A DNA stretch of 64,000 nt from JAUWKC01 sp035529895 (GCA_035529895.1 DATKVV010000008.1:62001-126000), one strand, 5' to 3'. Positions 29,664-37,504 are shown, counted from the first letter of the stretch. Numbers and translations are program-made. The notes: generated by a model not told the origin, from the letters alone.

Positions 29664-30650
29664 ATGAGAGCAGACAGGCTCAAAAACGGAAAAGTACCGC
29701 AGAGAATCAAGTATTCGTTCCTGAAAATCATGACCGGTTCCGATTTATCCCGCCGCCGACTGCCCTTTATGTCTGTCCAGAGCGCGAATCCGGGGCCTGT
29801 TGTCTGGCTCACCGGATGTATCCACGGCGACGAGGTAACCGGCATTGTTACCATTCAGGAAGTTTTCAAGAGAATACAAAGGCAACACCTGCTCAGGGGG
29901 GCCGTCCATGCCTTCCCTTTGATGAACCCTATCGGCTTTGAAACCGTCTCGCGAAACATTACGCTGAGCCGGGAGGACCTTAACCGCGCCTTTCCGGGCA
30001 ATCCGAACGGTTCTCTGGCAGAGAGAATAGCCGAGAGAATATTCTCAACCATCCGGCAGACAAACCCCAGCCTGGTCCTGGACCTGCACAATGACTGGAT
30101 GAAGTCAATCCCCTACACATTGATAGACCCCAATCCGGGCGGGGCTTACAAGGCCGCGTACGAAAAAACAAAGGCCGTTGCCGGAAAGTCAGGGTTCCTG
30201 ATAATCCTTGAAACAGAGGAGCTGACCAAAAGCTTTACCTACAACCTTCTCCAGCACAACATCCCCGCCCTGACGATTGAATTGGGCGAGTCGTACGTCG
30301 TCAATGAAGAGAACGTGGAATACGGAGTCAAATCCATACTTGCCATCCTGGCTCATCTGGAAATGGTCGAAAATACGGATGCGCCCTTCAGTTTTCAATT
30401 ACCACAACCGGCCAGAGGCAAAGTGCTCAAATTCTCGCCTCAGCCTGTCAGTTCCGCCAGCGGAATCATCAGGTTTCTGGTCAACCCCGGCGACCTGGTT
30501 AGGAAGGGCCAGCCCGTAGCCAAGATTTACAATACCTTTGGAAAGCTGCTGGATACAATACTCTCTCAAGCCGATGGTATCGTCCTGGGACACTCGGATT
30601 CCTCGGTTGCCTTTCCCGGTGCGCCTGTAATGGCCTTCGGCATCCTTTGA
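29664..30650 (+). CDS. Succinylglutamate desuccinylase/aspartoacylase family protein
   Basis: A 328-residue zinc hydrolase of the AstE/AspA group (M14-like fold). Motifs in order: GCIHGDEVTG (zinc His and Glu), NPIGFE, EDLNRAFPG, the third zinc ligand in DLHND, and the catalytic Glu in TIELGE. Residues about 255-328 form the C-terminal beta-barrel that resembles a lipoyl/biotinyl fold (FLVNPGDLVRKGQPVAKI) and is common in this family. It should hydrolyse an N-acyl amino acid or similar amide. Start ATG 29664 follows AGAGG. It is cytosolic, with no signal peptide, unlike its divergent neighbour. Confidence 0.87.
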   Translation: MRADRLKNGKVPQRIKYSFLKIMTGSDLSRRRLPFMSVQSANPGPVVWLTGCIHGDEVTGIVTIQEVFKRIQRQHLLRGAVHAFPLMNPIGFETVSRNITLSREDLNRAFPGNPNGSLAERIAERIFSTIRQTNPSLVLDLHNDWMKSIPYTLIDPNPGGAYKAAYEKTKAVAGKSGFLIILETEELTKSFTYNLLQHNIPALTIELGESYVVNEENVEYGVKSILAILAHLEMVENTDAPFSFQLPQPARGKVLKFSPQPVSSASGIIRFLVNPGDLVRKGQPVAKIYNTFGKLLDTILSQADGIVLGHSDSSVAFPGAPVMAFGIL

Positions 30651-30729
30651 AACGGCAGCAAGATAAGGGCAAAAATAGACGAGAGGCGGTTATTATTGAA
30701 CTCCAATGAAATTACGCCAAATTTCATAA

Positions 30730-33096
30730 ATGAGACGACACGGAACCGACAGCTTGTTTTCATCACAACTTAGCGAAGGGACCTGCAATCATATTGTTCG
30801 CCTTGCGTTCGACTCAGCGGTCGATAATGAGTTCGACTATGCCGTACCGGACGAGATTTGGCCCGTTTGCGTGGGCCAGCGTGTGGAAGCTCCGTTCGGA
30901 AGGCGAGATAAACTCCAAACCGGCTTCTGCGTGGCAGCGGATATTCCTCCTGAAAAGTCCTTTTTGGGGCGCGACAAAGGACGCGGACTCAAGAAAGTTA
31001 CCAGGATAATCGACGCGGTCCCTTTACTGGATGCCGGGCTGCTGGAGTTGGCTGGGTGGATTAGCAGGTACTATGTTTGCCCTCTGGGTGAGGTCCTGGC
31101 CGCTATGGTGCCGGGGGCGGTCAAGAAGGGTATTGGAGAAAAAACGGAAAAACAAGTCTATCTTGCTATTGGTACCGAAAGTTTTGAGCAAACTGTTAGC
31201 AATCTGTCCGGCCGCAGACAAAAGCAAATCATCCAGTACCTCCGGGAACAAGGTGCTCTGAATCCGGAGGCCGGCGTTGAAATGCAGCAAGTCCTCCAGT
31301 CGATTAGCTGTACGGACGCGCCAATAAAGAGACTGGCCGAGAAACAAATACTTGGGATTGTCCGCAAGACGATACTGAGATCCCTGCCGGCCATTCCGGA
31401 AGGCATGACGATAAGAGCAGACAGAATCACACTTAACCAGGACCAGCAAAAAGCTTTGGCACATTTCAATGCTCAGATAAATTCAGAAGAGTTCGGTGTT
31501 ACCCTGCTCCACGGTGTTACCGACAGCGGCAAGACCGAAATCTATATAAGAGCTATCGAAACGGCCTTGAAAAAAAATAAAACTGCCATCGTACTGCTTC
31601 CTGAAATTGCCCTTACCACCCAGACGGTCCAGCGGTTCAGCGCCAGATTCAAGAGAATTGCGGTAATGCATTCAGGCCTGACCGCTTCGCAGCGAAATGC
31701 GCAGTGGCAGAAAATAAGGGCCGGCGAAGCTGACGTCGTAATCGGGGCTCGCTCGGCGGTCTTTGCGCCCCTGCCGAGGCTCGGACTTATCGTTGTCGAT
31801 GAGGAGCACGAGCCGAGCTACAAGCAGGACACCGTCCCGCGATACAACGGAAAAGACGTAGCAATAAAAAGGGCACAACTGGCAAATGCGCATTGTATTT
31901 TAGGCAGCGCCACTCCATCCCTGGAGACACTGCTTAATTGCCGCATCAGGAAACATTTCAGCACGGTTCATCTGCCCAAAAGGGTGATGAACCTGCCTAT
32001 GCCCGAAATGAAACTGGTCGACTTGCGGCAGGAATATTCAACAGCGGGAGGTATAAACCTGATTAGCGAGCCATTGGGCGAACAGCTCAGAGAAGTCTTG
32101 CTGAGAAAAGAGCAGGCAATCCTGCTCCTGAACAGGCGAGGCTACAGCAATTTTGTGTTCTGCCCGTCCTGCAAGCACACCCTGCGCTGCCGCAACTGTG
32201 ACGTAACGCTCACCTTTCACAAATCCGAACCGCTCAGCGGCCGGTCGATGCGAACCATTACAGGAAAGCACATAGACTACGGCTATGCGGTGTGCCATTA
32301 TTGCCTGGCAGAGACGCTCGTGCCTGAAAAATGTCCATTGTGTGGCAGAGGTATTGCGATGATTGGGCTCGGGTCGCAGCGCCTCGAAGAAGAGCTGGCC
32401 CGGAAATTTCCTGGTGCCTGTATAGCAAGAGTTGACAGCGATTCCATGACCGGCAGAGACTATTACCGCGTTCTGAGGGACTTTAGCGAAGGGCGAATTA
32501 GTATATTGGCCGGGACACAAATGCTGGCCAAAGGTCTTCATTTCCCTGAGGTAACGCTGGTCGGCGTTATCAGTGCCGATACCTCGCTTTATCTGCCGGA
32601 TTTCCGGGCAAACGAGCGGACCTTTCAATTAATCTGCCAGGTTTCCGGTCGCGCGGGCCGCTCTGCAAAGAAAGGCGTCGTCTTCGTGCAGACCTTTTTG
32701 CCCAACCAGCCGGCCATACAATTCGCCCTGAAGAATGATTATACGGGCTTTGTTAATGAGGAGTTGAAGCATCGCAAGGCCTGTAATCTGCCTCCATTTT
32801 GGAGGCTGGCGGCGCTTCTCATGCGGGACTCGAATTTTGACAGACTTGAAGCCGCCTGCCGGCAAATGCGCCAGAAGATAGACAGCATTGTCGAGCGAAA
32901 CGGCCTGGAAGCGATTATCCGGGGTCCGATACCCGCGGTGATAAGCCGGATACAGCGTTTTCACAGAATGCAAATAATCATCCAGGCCCCGCAGGCCGAT
33001 ATTATCCAGCGACTGTTCACGAGTTTGCGCGAAAGAGGCCCCGTTCGGCCGGCCGTCCATGTAGCTATAGACATTGACCCCGTTAATTTGTTGTAG
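30730..33096 (+). CDS. priA: Primosomal protein N' (replication restart helicase)
   Basis: A 788-residue PriA. It has the N-terminal 3'-DNA-binding domain (FDYAVPDEIW, PFGRRD), the Walker A GVTDSGKTE near residue 263, the DEEH box in VVDEEHEPSYKQ, LGSATPSLE, and the two zinc-binding cysteine clusters at about 477-540 (CPSCKHTLRCRNC, CHYCLAE, CPLCG), followed by helicase motifs V/VI including QVSGRAGR. It reloads the replicative helicase at stalled forks. Length is typical. Its stop lies 46 bases before the first tRNA-Pro-like sequence of the unusual region that follows. Confidence 0.98.
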   Translation: MRRHGTDSLFSSQLSEGTCNHIVRLAFDSAVDNEFDYAVPDEIWPVCVGQRVEAPFGRRDKLQTGFCVAADIPPEKSFLGRDKGRGLKKVTRIIDAVPLLDAGLLELAGWISRYYVCPLGEVLAAMVPGAVKKGIGEKTEKQVYLAIGTESFEQTVSNLSGRRQKQIIQYLREQGALNPEAGVEMQQVLQSISCTDAPIKRLAEKQILGIVRKTILRSLPAIPEGMTIRADRITLNQDQQKALAHFNAQINSEEFGVTLLHGVTDSGKTEIYIRAIETALKKNKTAIVLLPEIALTTQTVQRFSARFKRIAVMHSGLTASQRNAQWQKIRAGEADVVIGARSAVFAPLPRLGLIVVDEEHEPSYKQDTVPRYNGKDVAIKRAQLANAHCILGSATPSLETLLNCRIRKHFSTVHLPKRVMNLPMPEMKLVDLRQEYSTAGGINLISEPLGEQLREVLLRKEQAILLLNRRGYSNFVFCPSCKHTLRCRNCDVTLTFHKSEPLSGRSMRTITGKHIDYGYAVCHYCLAETLVPEKCPLCGRGIAMIGLGSQRLEEELARKFPGACIARVDSDSMTGRDYYRVLRDFSEGRISILAGTQMLAKGLHFPEVTLVGVISADTSLYLPDFRANERTFQLICQVSGRAGRSAKKGVVFVQTFLPNQPAIQFALKNDYTGFVNEELKHRKACNLPPFWRLAALLMRDSNFDRLEAACRQMRQKIDSIVERNGLEAIIRGPIPAVISRIQRFHRMQIIIQAPQADIIQRLFTSLRERGPVRPAVHVAIDIDPVNLL

Positions 33097-33097
33097 C

Positions 33098-33126
33098 TTG
33101 TATGGGGCAAGGCGCTGTGATACAAT
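33098..33126 (+). promoter_or_regulatory. Predicted sigma-70 promoter of tRNA-like unit A
   Basis: TTGTAT, a 17-base spacer and TACAAT lie 17 bases before the tRNA-like sequence. The same architecture precedes unit B and the intact tRNA-Pro. Confidence 0.55.
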
Positions 33127-33142
33127 TATATGGTTGGTTTAT

Positions 33143-33214
33143 CGGGGAGTAGCTCAGTTTGGCAGGAGCGTCCCTTGGGGAAGGTCGCAGGTTTCACCGT
33201 AGGGCTTCCTGCGG
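33143..33214 (+). pseudogene. Degenerate tRNA-Pro-like sequence, unit A
   Basis: The first 28 bases match the intact tRNA-Pro at 36019 with one difference (acceptor strand and D-arm). An anticodon-loop-like TTGGGGA follows, then AGGTCGCAGG as in the real T-arm, but the 3' anticodon stem is missing and nine extra bases interrupt the T-arm before CCTGCGG. It cannot fold as a tRNA by my reading, although CGCAGG and CCTGCG still pair. Unit B at 35441 has the same 72-base form with about nine substitutions, so the altered shape is conserved rather than random decay. Confidence 0.7.
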
Positions 33215-33376
33215 AAAGTGTAAATCCATTTGTGTTGAATTCGCTTTCAGAGACTCTAACACACTTGCCTCCCGAATCCGGGTCGGCAATTGCTAAAATG
33301 ACGCGAAGATTATTGGCTTGGCAAAAGTGGGCCGATGGTCTTTTGCAAAAAGTACGGCGATTTTGGAGGGGTGGAA

Positions 33377-33444
33377 TTGCGTATTGCGTCTGCTCAAGAG
33401 CGCACGCGGCTCCCGCGAAAAGAAGAAATTGGCTGGTGTCTTAG
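33377..33444 (+). pseudogene. Internally deleted GIY-YIG nuclease remnant
   Basis: A start region similar to the GIY-YIG gene at 35677 is joined directly to its 3' end: the translation LKSARGSREKKKLAG matches LKSTRGSREKKRLAG of the intact copy, while the central ~65 codons are missing. The sequence between this and tRNA-like unit A also aligns with that between unit B and its intact gene. This copy would be a non-autonomous derivative. Confidence 0.65.
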
Positions 33445-33537
33445 AGCACGTTGTCCCGATGGTAGTTGCAGGTTTTTTGGCCACTCCATTGGTTCATAGT
33501 TTATCCCACTTGCAATTTTCGGTCAATGCCTGTTTGG

Positions 33538-33711
33538 TCATTCAACTCTTTGGGCCTGACATTTAGTATCCATGGCTGCTGATAACCATATCGGCTTGAA
33601 TCGTTGCTCTATATCCAGCAGCGGCAATAACAACTGGTCGTCTTTGCTCAAAAACTCCGCCATTTTTCGACTGTCGGTTTTGCTTGCGATTCTGTATAAT
33701 TCCTTCTGCAT
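33538..33711 (-). pseudogene. Possible 5' fragment of an IS256-like transposase gene
   Basis: On the minus strand, ATG 33711 follows AGAGG at good spacing and opens a 57-codon frame whose first ~33 residues (MQKELYRIASKTDSRKMAEF, then LSKDDQLLLPLLD) look like the N-terminus of transposases of this family as I remember them from planctomycetes. The similarity seems to stop after LLD, and no transposase body or terminal inverted repeats follow. The identification is by memory and tentative. The surrounding bases 33445-33919 hold nothing else that I can name. Confidence 0.4.
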
Positions 33712-33919
33712 GGTTACCTCTTTCGAAAAAATATGATTGTTTGTTTGGCCCGATTTTGGGTGAAATCAGGCAGGAGTAGCCATTGCTTTTTTGAACCTCC
33801 AACTATGGATGGGAGAACGTTTAATTCACTAATTACGGAGGTCGGGATCCAACCGCAAAAGCCTTGCTTTTCAGTCCAATATTGTGTATAATACAAAATC
33901 AGAAATGTTTCTTTTAGTG

Positions 33920-35308
33920 ATGAAAAGATATTCGTGTATGAGAAGAAGAACAGAATCACATCTCAAATACAGAAAAGTCCTGATTCTTTTCTTCTCTGTG
34001 AGCTTGCCATTTGGCATCTTGGGGCAAACCAGCAGTGCTGCTGAGCAGCCTGAGTTTATGGCTACTCAAATCCATGAAGCGAATACACCGGTTTTTGGCT
34101 TAGCGGGGGGCGAATTTGACACAGCCCACGATGGGATTGAAGCTGCATTTATTGCCTCTGATGGGTCGGTTTTTGAGTTGTCGCCGAACGTCCCTAGCTG
34201 GCAGCTTACCCAATTATATAAGGGGGTCTCGCCGGTTGACTGGTTCCGTAGGGAGACACTGTCAATTGGTGATGTCCACTCAGGCTATGCCGGAAACGAA
34301 GTAATATCATGCGCCGGTACCTATCCGACACTGATAAACGTAATCTTCCACGACCCCTGTCTGGGCTGGTTGCACGAGACAATATTCGATAACAATGGTT
34401 TTGTCGGACAGGACTGGGGCGCTCGCGCCGGAGATTATGACCCAAGGCAGCCGGGTGATGAAATATTCCACATCTACGAGGGCGTGCTTGATATGAGTGT
34501 GGGAACAGTATTCAGTGAAGTCAACGGCATCTGGCAGGAAGAAATAGCTTATATGGCTGAAGTGGCGTTTGATTCGGCGGTAGGAGATTTCAATCAGGTC
34601 TATCCGGGCGCCGAAATTGTAATCACGGGAGAGGGACCCACTTACGAGATGCTGCCGCCGCATAGCAACAGTGTGGGCTTGTGGCCTTCGCGGGTCATCT
34701 GGAGTACGTCGACCGGTACCGGTCTTGTGGTAAAGATAGCCGATGTGGATCCCTGTATTCCGGGTAATGAAATAGTCTACGGGATGGCATTCGATAATCA
34801 AATTACTATGTCTTGCGCGAATGCTCTCGGGTATCACGACCTATATGTTCTCTTTACAGGAGACGGAACAAATGCAATGCTTGATATTGCGATTGGTGAC
34901 GTTCTGCCGATGAGCGACGGCCTGGAAATTCTTGGTGTGGATGATACAGGCTCGGTTTACTTAGTGCGCCGTATCGAAGACACCTGGCAGAGCCAGGTCA
35001 TCTGGCAAGATCCCAACTCACTATATGCCATTATTGCCGGGGACTTCTTACCTACCCGCAGTGGCGACGAAATTCTTGTGGCAGGTGAATCAGGAACCAT
35101 CACACTCCTTACGCTTACGTTCACAGACAACCTTGCCGGTGATGGTAAAGTCAACTTTCAGGATTTTGCAGAATTAGCCAACTACTGGCAACAAAGTGAA
35201 CCATCCGCCGATATAGGTCCTTGGCCAATTGGTGATGGCATCGTAAATATGTTGGATTTGGCGGTCTTGACTGAGGATTGGCTGCAGGCAGCATATTGGG
35301 TCGAGTAG
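33920..35308 (+). CDS. Secreted protein with FG-GAP-like repeats and dockerin-like C-terminus
   Basis: About 462 residues. A signal peptide (VLILFFSVSLPFGILGQTSSA) leads into repeated beta units with calcium-binding-like acidic turns (AGEFDTAHDGIE-type, IGDVHSGYAGNE, AGDYDPRQPGDE, IADVDPCIPGNE, AGDFLPTRSGDE) that suggest a beta-propeller of FG-GAP/VCBS type. Residues about 408-458 form a dockerin-like pair (GDGKVNFQDFAELANYW and GDGIVNMLDLAVLTEDW), matching the C-terminus of the protein ending at 5462. No catalytic motif is seen. The start is uncertain: ATG 33920 gives a good signal peptide, while the frame opens at 33884. It lies between tRNA-like units A and B, so it may be cargo. Confidence 0.8.
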   Translation: MKRYSCMRRRTESHLKYRKVLILFFSVSLPFGILGQTSSAAEQPEFMATQIHEANTPVFGLAGGEFDTAHDGIEAAFIASDGSVFELSPNVPSWQLTQLYKGVSPVDWFRRETLSIGDVHSGYAGNEVISCAGTYPTLINVIFHDPCLGWLHETIFDNNGFVGQDWGARAGDYDPRQPGDEIFHIYEGVLDMSVGTVFSEVNGIWQEEIAYMAEVAFDSAVGDFNQVYPGAEIVITGEGPTYEMLPPHSNSVGLWPSRVIWSTSTGTGLVVKIADVDPCIPGNEIVYGMAFDNQITMSCANALGYHDLYVLFTGDGTNAMLDIAIGDVLPMSDGLEILGVDDTGSVYLVRRIEDTWQSQVIWQDPNSLYAIIAGDFLPTRSGDEILVAGESGTITLLTLTFTDNLAGDGKVNFQDFAELANYWQQSEPSADIGPWPIGDGIVNMLDLAVLTEDWLQAAYWVE

Positions 35309-35395
35309 TCAAATCAAGGACCTATGTGTGTATAGTTATCCTTGTAGCTTGTGCTCGTAATGCACATACAATTGTTTTATGAAAATGAAAGGCGG

Positions 35396-35424
35396 TTGTA
35401 ATTTGTACTCTGTTATGGTATGTT
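35396..35424 (+). promoter_or_regulatory. Predicted sigma-70 promoter of tRNA-like unit B
   Basis: TTGTAA, 17 bases, TATGTT, located 16 bases before unit B. The sequence around it is clearly related to the promoter of the intact tRNA-Pro (both share AATGAA...TTGTAATT and a GATTATCGGGG junction). Confidence 0.6.
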
Positions 35425-35440
35425 TTGGGTTATAGATTAT

Positions 35441-35512
35441 CGGGGAGTAGCTCAGTTTGGCTAGAGCGCCCCTTAGGGAAGGTCACAGGCTCCACCGTAA
35501 GGCGTCCTGCGG
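35441..35512 (+). pseudogene. Degenerate tRNA-Pro-like sequence, unit B
   Basis: Same 72-base layout as unit A: near-perfect acceptor strand and D-arm of tRNA-Pro, an anticodon-loop-like TTAGGGA, no 3' anticodon stem, then AGGTCACAGG and an interrupted T-arm ending CCTGCGG. About 63 of 72 bases agree with unit A by hand count. It directly precedes a conserved trailer and an intact GIY-YIG nuclease gene. Confidence 0.7.
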
Positions 35513-35676
35513 AAAATTTCAATCCATTTGCGTTGAATTTGGTTTCAGAGCGATAAGCAAAATTGCTTAATGAATCAAGACCGGCAATTGTCACAAAGGT
35601 GCGAAGATTATTAACTTCGCAAGAGCAAGCGGATTATGCTTTCTAAGAACTCTGGCGGGTTTAGAGGGGCGAAACT
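35513..35676 (+). ncRNA. Conserved structured trailer between tRNA-like unit and GIY-YIG gene
   Basis: This 164-base segment aligns with 33215-33376 of unit A in blocks (ATCCATTTG-GTTGAATT, TTTCAGAG, CGGCAATTG, GCGAAGATTATT). Possible stems include AAGCA/TGCTT near 35578 and GCGAAG/CTTCGC near 35610. It is probably transcribed with the tRNA-like part. I considered an intron core but cannot confirm one. Called an RNA element on conservation and pairing only. Confidence 0.4.
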
Positions 35677-35940
35677 GTGTATTATGTCTATATCCTGCAA
35701 AGCCTAAAGACGGGCAGACTCTACATCGGGCATACCGACAACCTGACTCGCAGGCTCGAAGAACATAATACCCACCGAGGGGGAAAATACACCGGACAGA
35801 ATGGACCGTGGAGATTGGCTTATAACGAGTCTCACCCAGATAGGGCTTCCGCTGTACAGCGAGAAAAATACCTTAAGAGCACGCGAGGTTCCCGAGAAAA
35901 GAAGAGATTAGCTGGTTTATTAACGTGCAATGCAGTCTGA
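35677..35940 (+). CDS. GIY-YIG family nuclease
   Basis: An 87-residue single-domain nuclease. The signature is intact: YYVYI (the GIY strand), LYIG (the YIG strand), the conserved arginines in NLTRRLEEHN, and the C-terminal catalytic glutamate region AVQREKYLKS. It has the size of the small UPF0213/YhbQ-like proteins and of free-standing homing-type nucleases. GTG 35677 is the start, with GAGGGG upstream. It is embedded between a degenerate and an intact tRNA-Pro, each with the same promoter type. This suggests that it mobilises or maintains the repeated tRNA unit; that role is inference. Confidence 0.88.
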   Translation: MYYVYILQSLKTGRLYIGHTDNLTRRLEEHNTHRGGKYTGQNGPWRLAYNESHPDRASAVQREKYLKSTRGSREKKRLAGLLTCNAV

Positions 35941-35973
35941 ACGCAACAATTAGTTAATGGAAATGAAGGTCGA

Positions 35974-36002
35974 TTGTAATTCAGAAGCTGTTGTGGTATA
36001 TT
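35974..36002 (+). promoter_or_regulatory. Predicted promoter of tRNA-Pro
   Basis: TTGTAA, a 17-base spacer and TATATT (five of six consensus bases) lie 16 bases upstream of the mature tRNA start. Confidence 0.7.
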
Positions 36003-36018
36003 CTTGGTTGTAGATTAT

Positions 36019-36093
36019 CGGGGAGTAGCTCAGTTTGGCAAGAGCGCTGCGTTCGGGACGCAGAGGTCGCAGGTTCAAATCCTGTCTCCCCGA
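36019..36093 (+). tRNA. tRNA-Pro (anticodon CGG)
   Basis: A complete cloverleaf of 75 bases including the discriminator A. The acceptor stem CGGGGAG/CTCCCCG has 7 bp, the D-arm is GCTC...GAGC, the anticodon arm is CTGCG-TTCGGGA-CGCAG with anticodon CGG, the variable loop is AGGTC, and the T-arm is GCAGG-TTCAAAT-CCTGT. CCA is not encoded. It has its own promoter and is the only intact member of a family of four or five related pieces within 4.6 kb. Confidence 0.95.
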
Positions 36094-36096
36094 TTT
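36052..36096 (+). repeat. 45-base direct repeat, left copy (tRNA-Pro 3' half)
   Basis: From the first anticodon-loop base of tRNA-Pro to three bases past its end, this sequence is identical to 37704-37748. Such a 3'-half duplication is the usual mark of integration into a tRNA gene. Confidence 0.85.
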
Positions 36097-36240
36097 GTAA
36101 ATCCTTACTTTACAAGAACTTGTTTTTCTGCCTAACAAGACCCACTAAACCGTGTAACCATTCTTTAAGCAAATCTGGTTACATTCCTGTCTATAATATG
36201 CCCATATCAAGCTTAAAATAGCGAACGCTGTTGTTGTGTG

Positions 36241-36270
36241 CGCAGAGGTCGCAGGTTCAAGTACTATCTC
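36241..36270 (+). repeat. Decayed tRNA-Pro 3' fragment
   Basis: The 30 bases beginning CGCAGAGGTCGCAGGTTCAA match the tRNA-Pro anticodon stem, variable loop and T-arm with about four differences near the end. They are a third, older piece inside the segment bounded by the 45-base repeats. The rest of 36094-36380 shows no gene. Confidence 0.65.
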
Positions 36271-36380
36271 AAAAGAGAAAAGGCAGCATCACACAACGGT
36301 AAAAATATACTGACAAGGGCTGGCATTGAACAGGCACATACAGTAATATAATTTGTGAGTGTCAAGAAGGGTGTTCGGAA

Positions 36381-36449
36381 ATGGCGTTTACGCTTGAAAA
36401 ACCAAAAGTGTACCAGAGTCCTGTATTTGTGAAAGGGGGAACAGCATGA
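36381..36449 (+). CDS. 22-codon leader ORF overlapping the nuclease gene
   Basis: ATG 36381 follows AAGAAGGG at workable spacing and encodes MAFTLEKPKVYQSPVFVKGG plus two residues. Its TGA overlaps the ATG of the nuclease gene (ATGA). It may serve to couple translation, or be a remnant of a longer upstream gene. No homologue is known to me; too short to judge on composition. Confidence 0.4.
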   Translation: MAFTLEKPKVYQSPVFVKGGTA

Positions 36450-37504
36450 GTTGTAATATCGGGCCCCAGTGTAAAAGCGATCCTTGTTTTATGGCTCGAA
36501 TGAGGTTTCATCAAAGCTGGTATCGAGCCAATGTTTTAGGTGTTCCATACGGTACAGGGCCCAAGGCGAGCGATACGAGCGAATGGGGTAATATGCTTAC
36601 TCGCGAAAGCGGTGCAAAAGGATTGAACTTCTTAACGCCGGAGATTTTTAAGGTGGTAAAGCACCGCTTAGAGGATACACGGGGAACAATAGATAAGTAC
36701 CGACTTTTACATAACATGCTTTCCAGCCAGCCTATGTGTTTCAATCTGTTTAGCCCATTGGTAGTAAACCATGATTTAGCGACAAAGGTCTTGAAACTGA
36801 TTCTACCAAACGAAGTCAAAAAGGTGGTAGATGTCAAGATCGAATACGCTCCTGAACCAGCCTGTGAGTATCTGAATGACCGAACGGCTTTTGATGCGTT
36901 TGTAGATTTTATTCGCCCGGATAACAAGCGTGGTTTTGTTGGAATTGAGACCAAACTAACTGAACCGTTTTCTCAGAAAGATTATGATACTCCTATCTAT
37001 CATCACTGGACGGAATTAGATGATTCTCCTTGGCCTAAAGAGTCATGGCCGTATCTGGCTGACATCAAACATAACCAACTCTGGCGGGATCATCTCTTAG
37101 CTGTGGCGATGAGTTGGCAATCGCCTTACACCTGCGGTTTTCTCATGCTTGTCCATCATCCTGAAGATAAGGAATGTATTGAGACGGTTAATAACTACAA
37201 AAAACTTATCAAGCCAGATGACCAGTCTTTCCTTGATTGCCCATTGGACAAACTTGTCTGCAAAATGGGATCATGTTTGGGAGATGCTGATGCTTCTCTG
37301 GAAAGTTGGTTAGCGGAGTTTAGGGAACGATACTTGGATATTTATCTCAGTGAAAAAGGATGGTTGCGTTCGATCAATGCTAACACGCCGAAAAAGGTTC
37401 AGAGCAAAAAGCGTAAGATAAGAATGGAGAGATTTATCGGAGACGGTTCTGAACTTGAGCTAATAGGCAATATTGATGAAGTAGAAATTACTGACAGGGA
37501 ATAA
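36446..37504 (+). CDS. Putative PD-(D/E)XK nuclease, PGN_0703-like
   Basis: A 352-residue cytosolic protein. The core shows a PD-(D/E)XK-like arrangement: Asp150/Asp154 in AFDAFVDFIRPD, then Glu168-x-Lys170 in GFVGIETKLTE, preceded by the FNLFSPL stretch that I associate with the PGN_0703 family of putative restriction endonucleases. No methyltransferase partner, helicase or specificity subunit is adjacent. The start ATG overlaps the stop of a 22-codon ORF, and GAAAGGGGG precedes it. It is the only full-length gene between the two 45-base tRNA repeats, so it is the cargo of that element and a candidate defence nuclease. Family assignment is by motif recall and needs a profile search. Confidence 0.65.
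   Translation: MSCNIGPQCKSDPCFMARMRFHQSWYRANVLGVPYGTGPKASDTSEWGNMLTRESGAKGLNFLTPEIFKVVKHRLEDTRGTIDKYRLLHNMLSSQPMCFNLFSPLVVNHDLATKVLKLILPNEVKKVVDVKIEYAPEPACEYLNDRTAFDAFVDFIRPDNKRGFVGIETKLTEPFSQKDYDTPIYHHWTELDDSPWPKESWPYLADIKHNQLWRDHLLAVAMSWQSPYTCGFLMLVHHPEDKECIETVNNYKKLIKPDDQSFLDCPLDKLVCKMGSCLGDADASLESWLAEFRERYLDIYLSEKGWLRSINANTPKKVQSKKRKIRMERFIGDGSELELIGNIDEVEITDRE

Noticed and set aside
33130..33444. 104-codon ORF over tRNA-like unit A
   Set aside because: It is a translation of the tRNA-like sequence and trailer, not a gene; the same kind of reading appears over the intact tRNA.
35513..35676. Group I intron core
   Set aside because: Only a loose match to the R element was found, with no matching P7 partner or convincing P3/P8, so it is listed only as a hypothesis within a finding.
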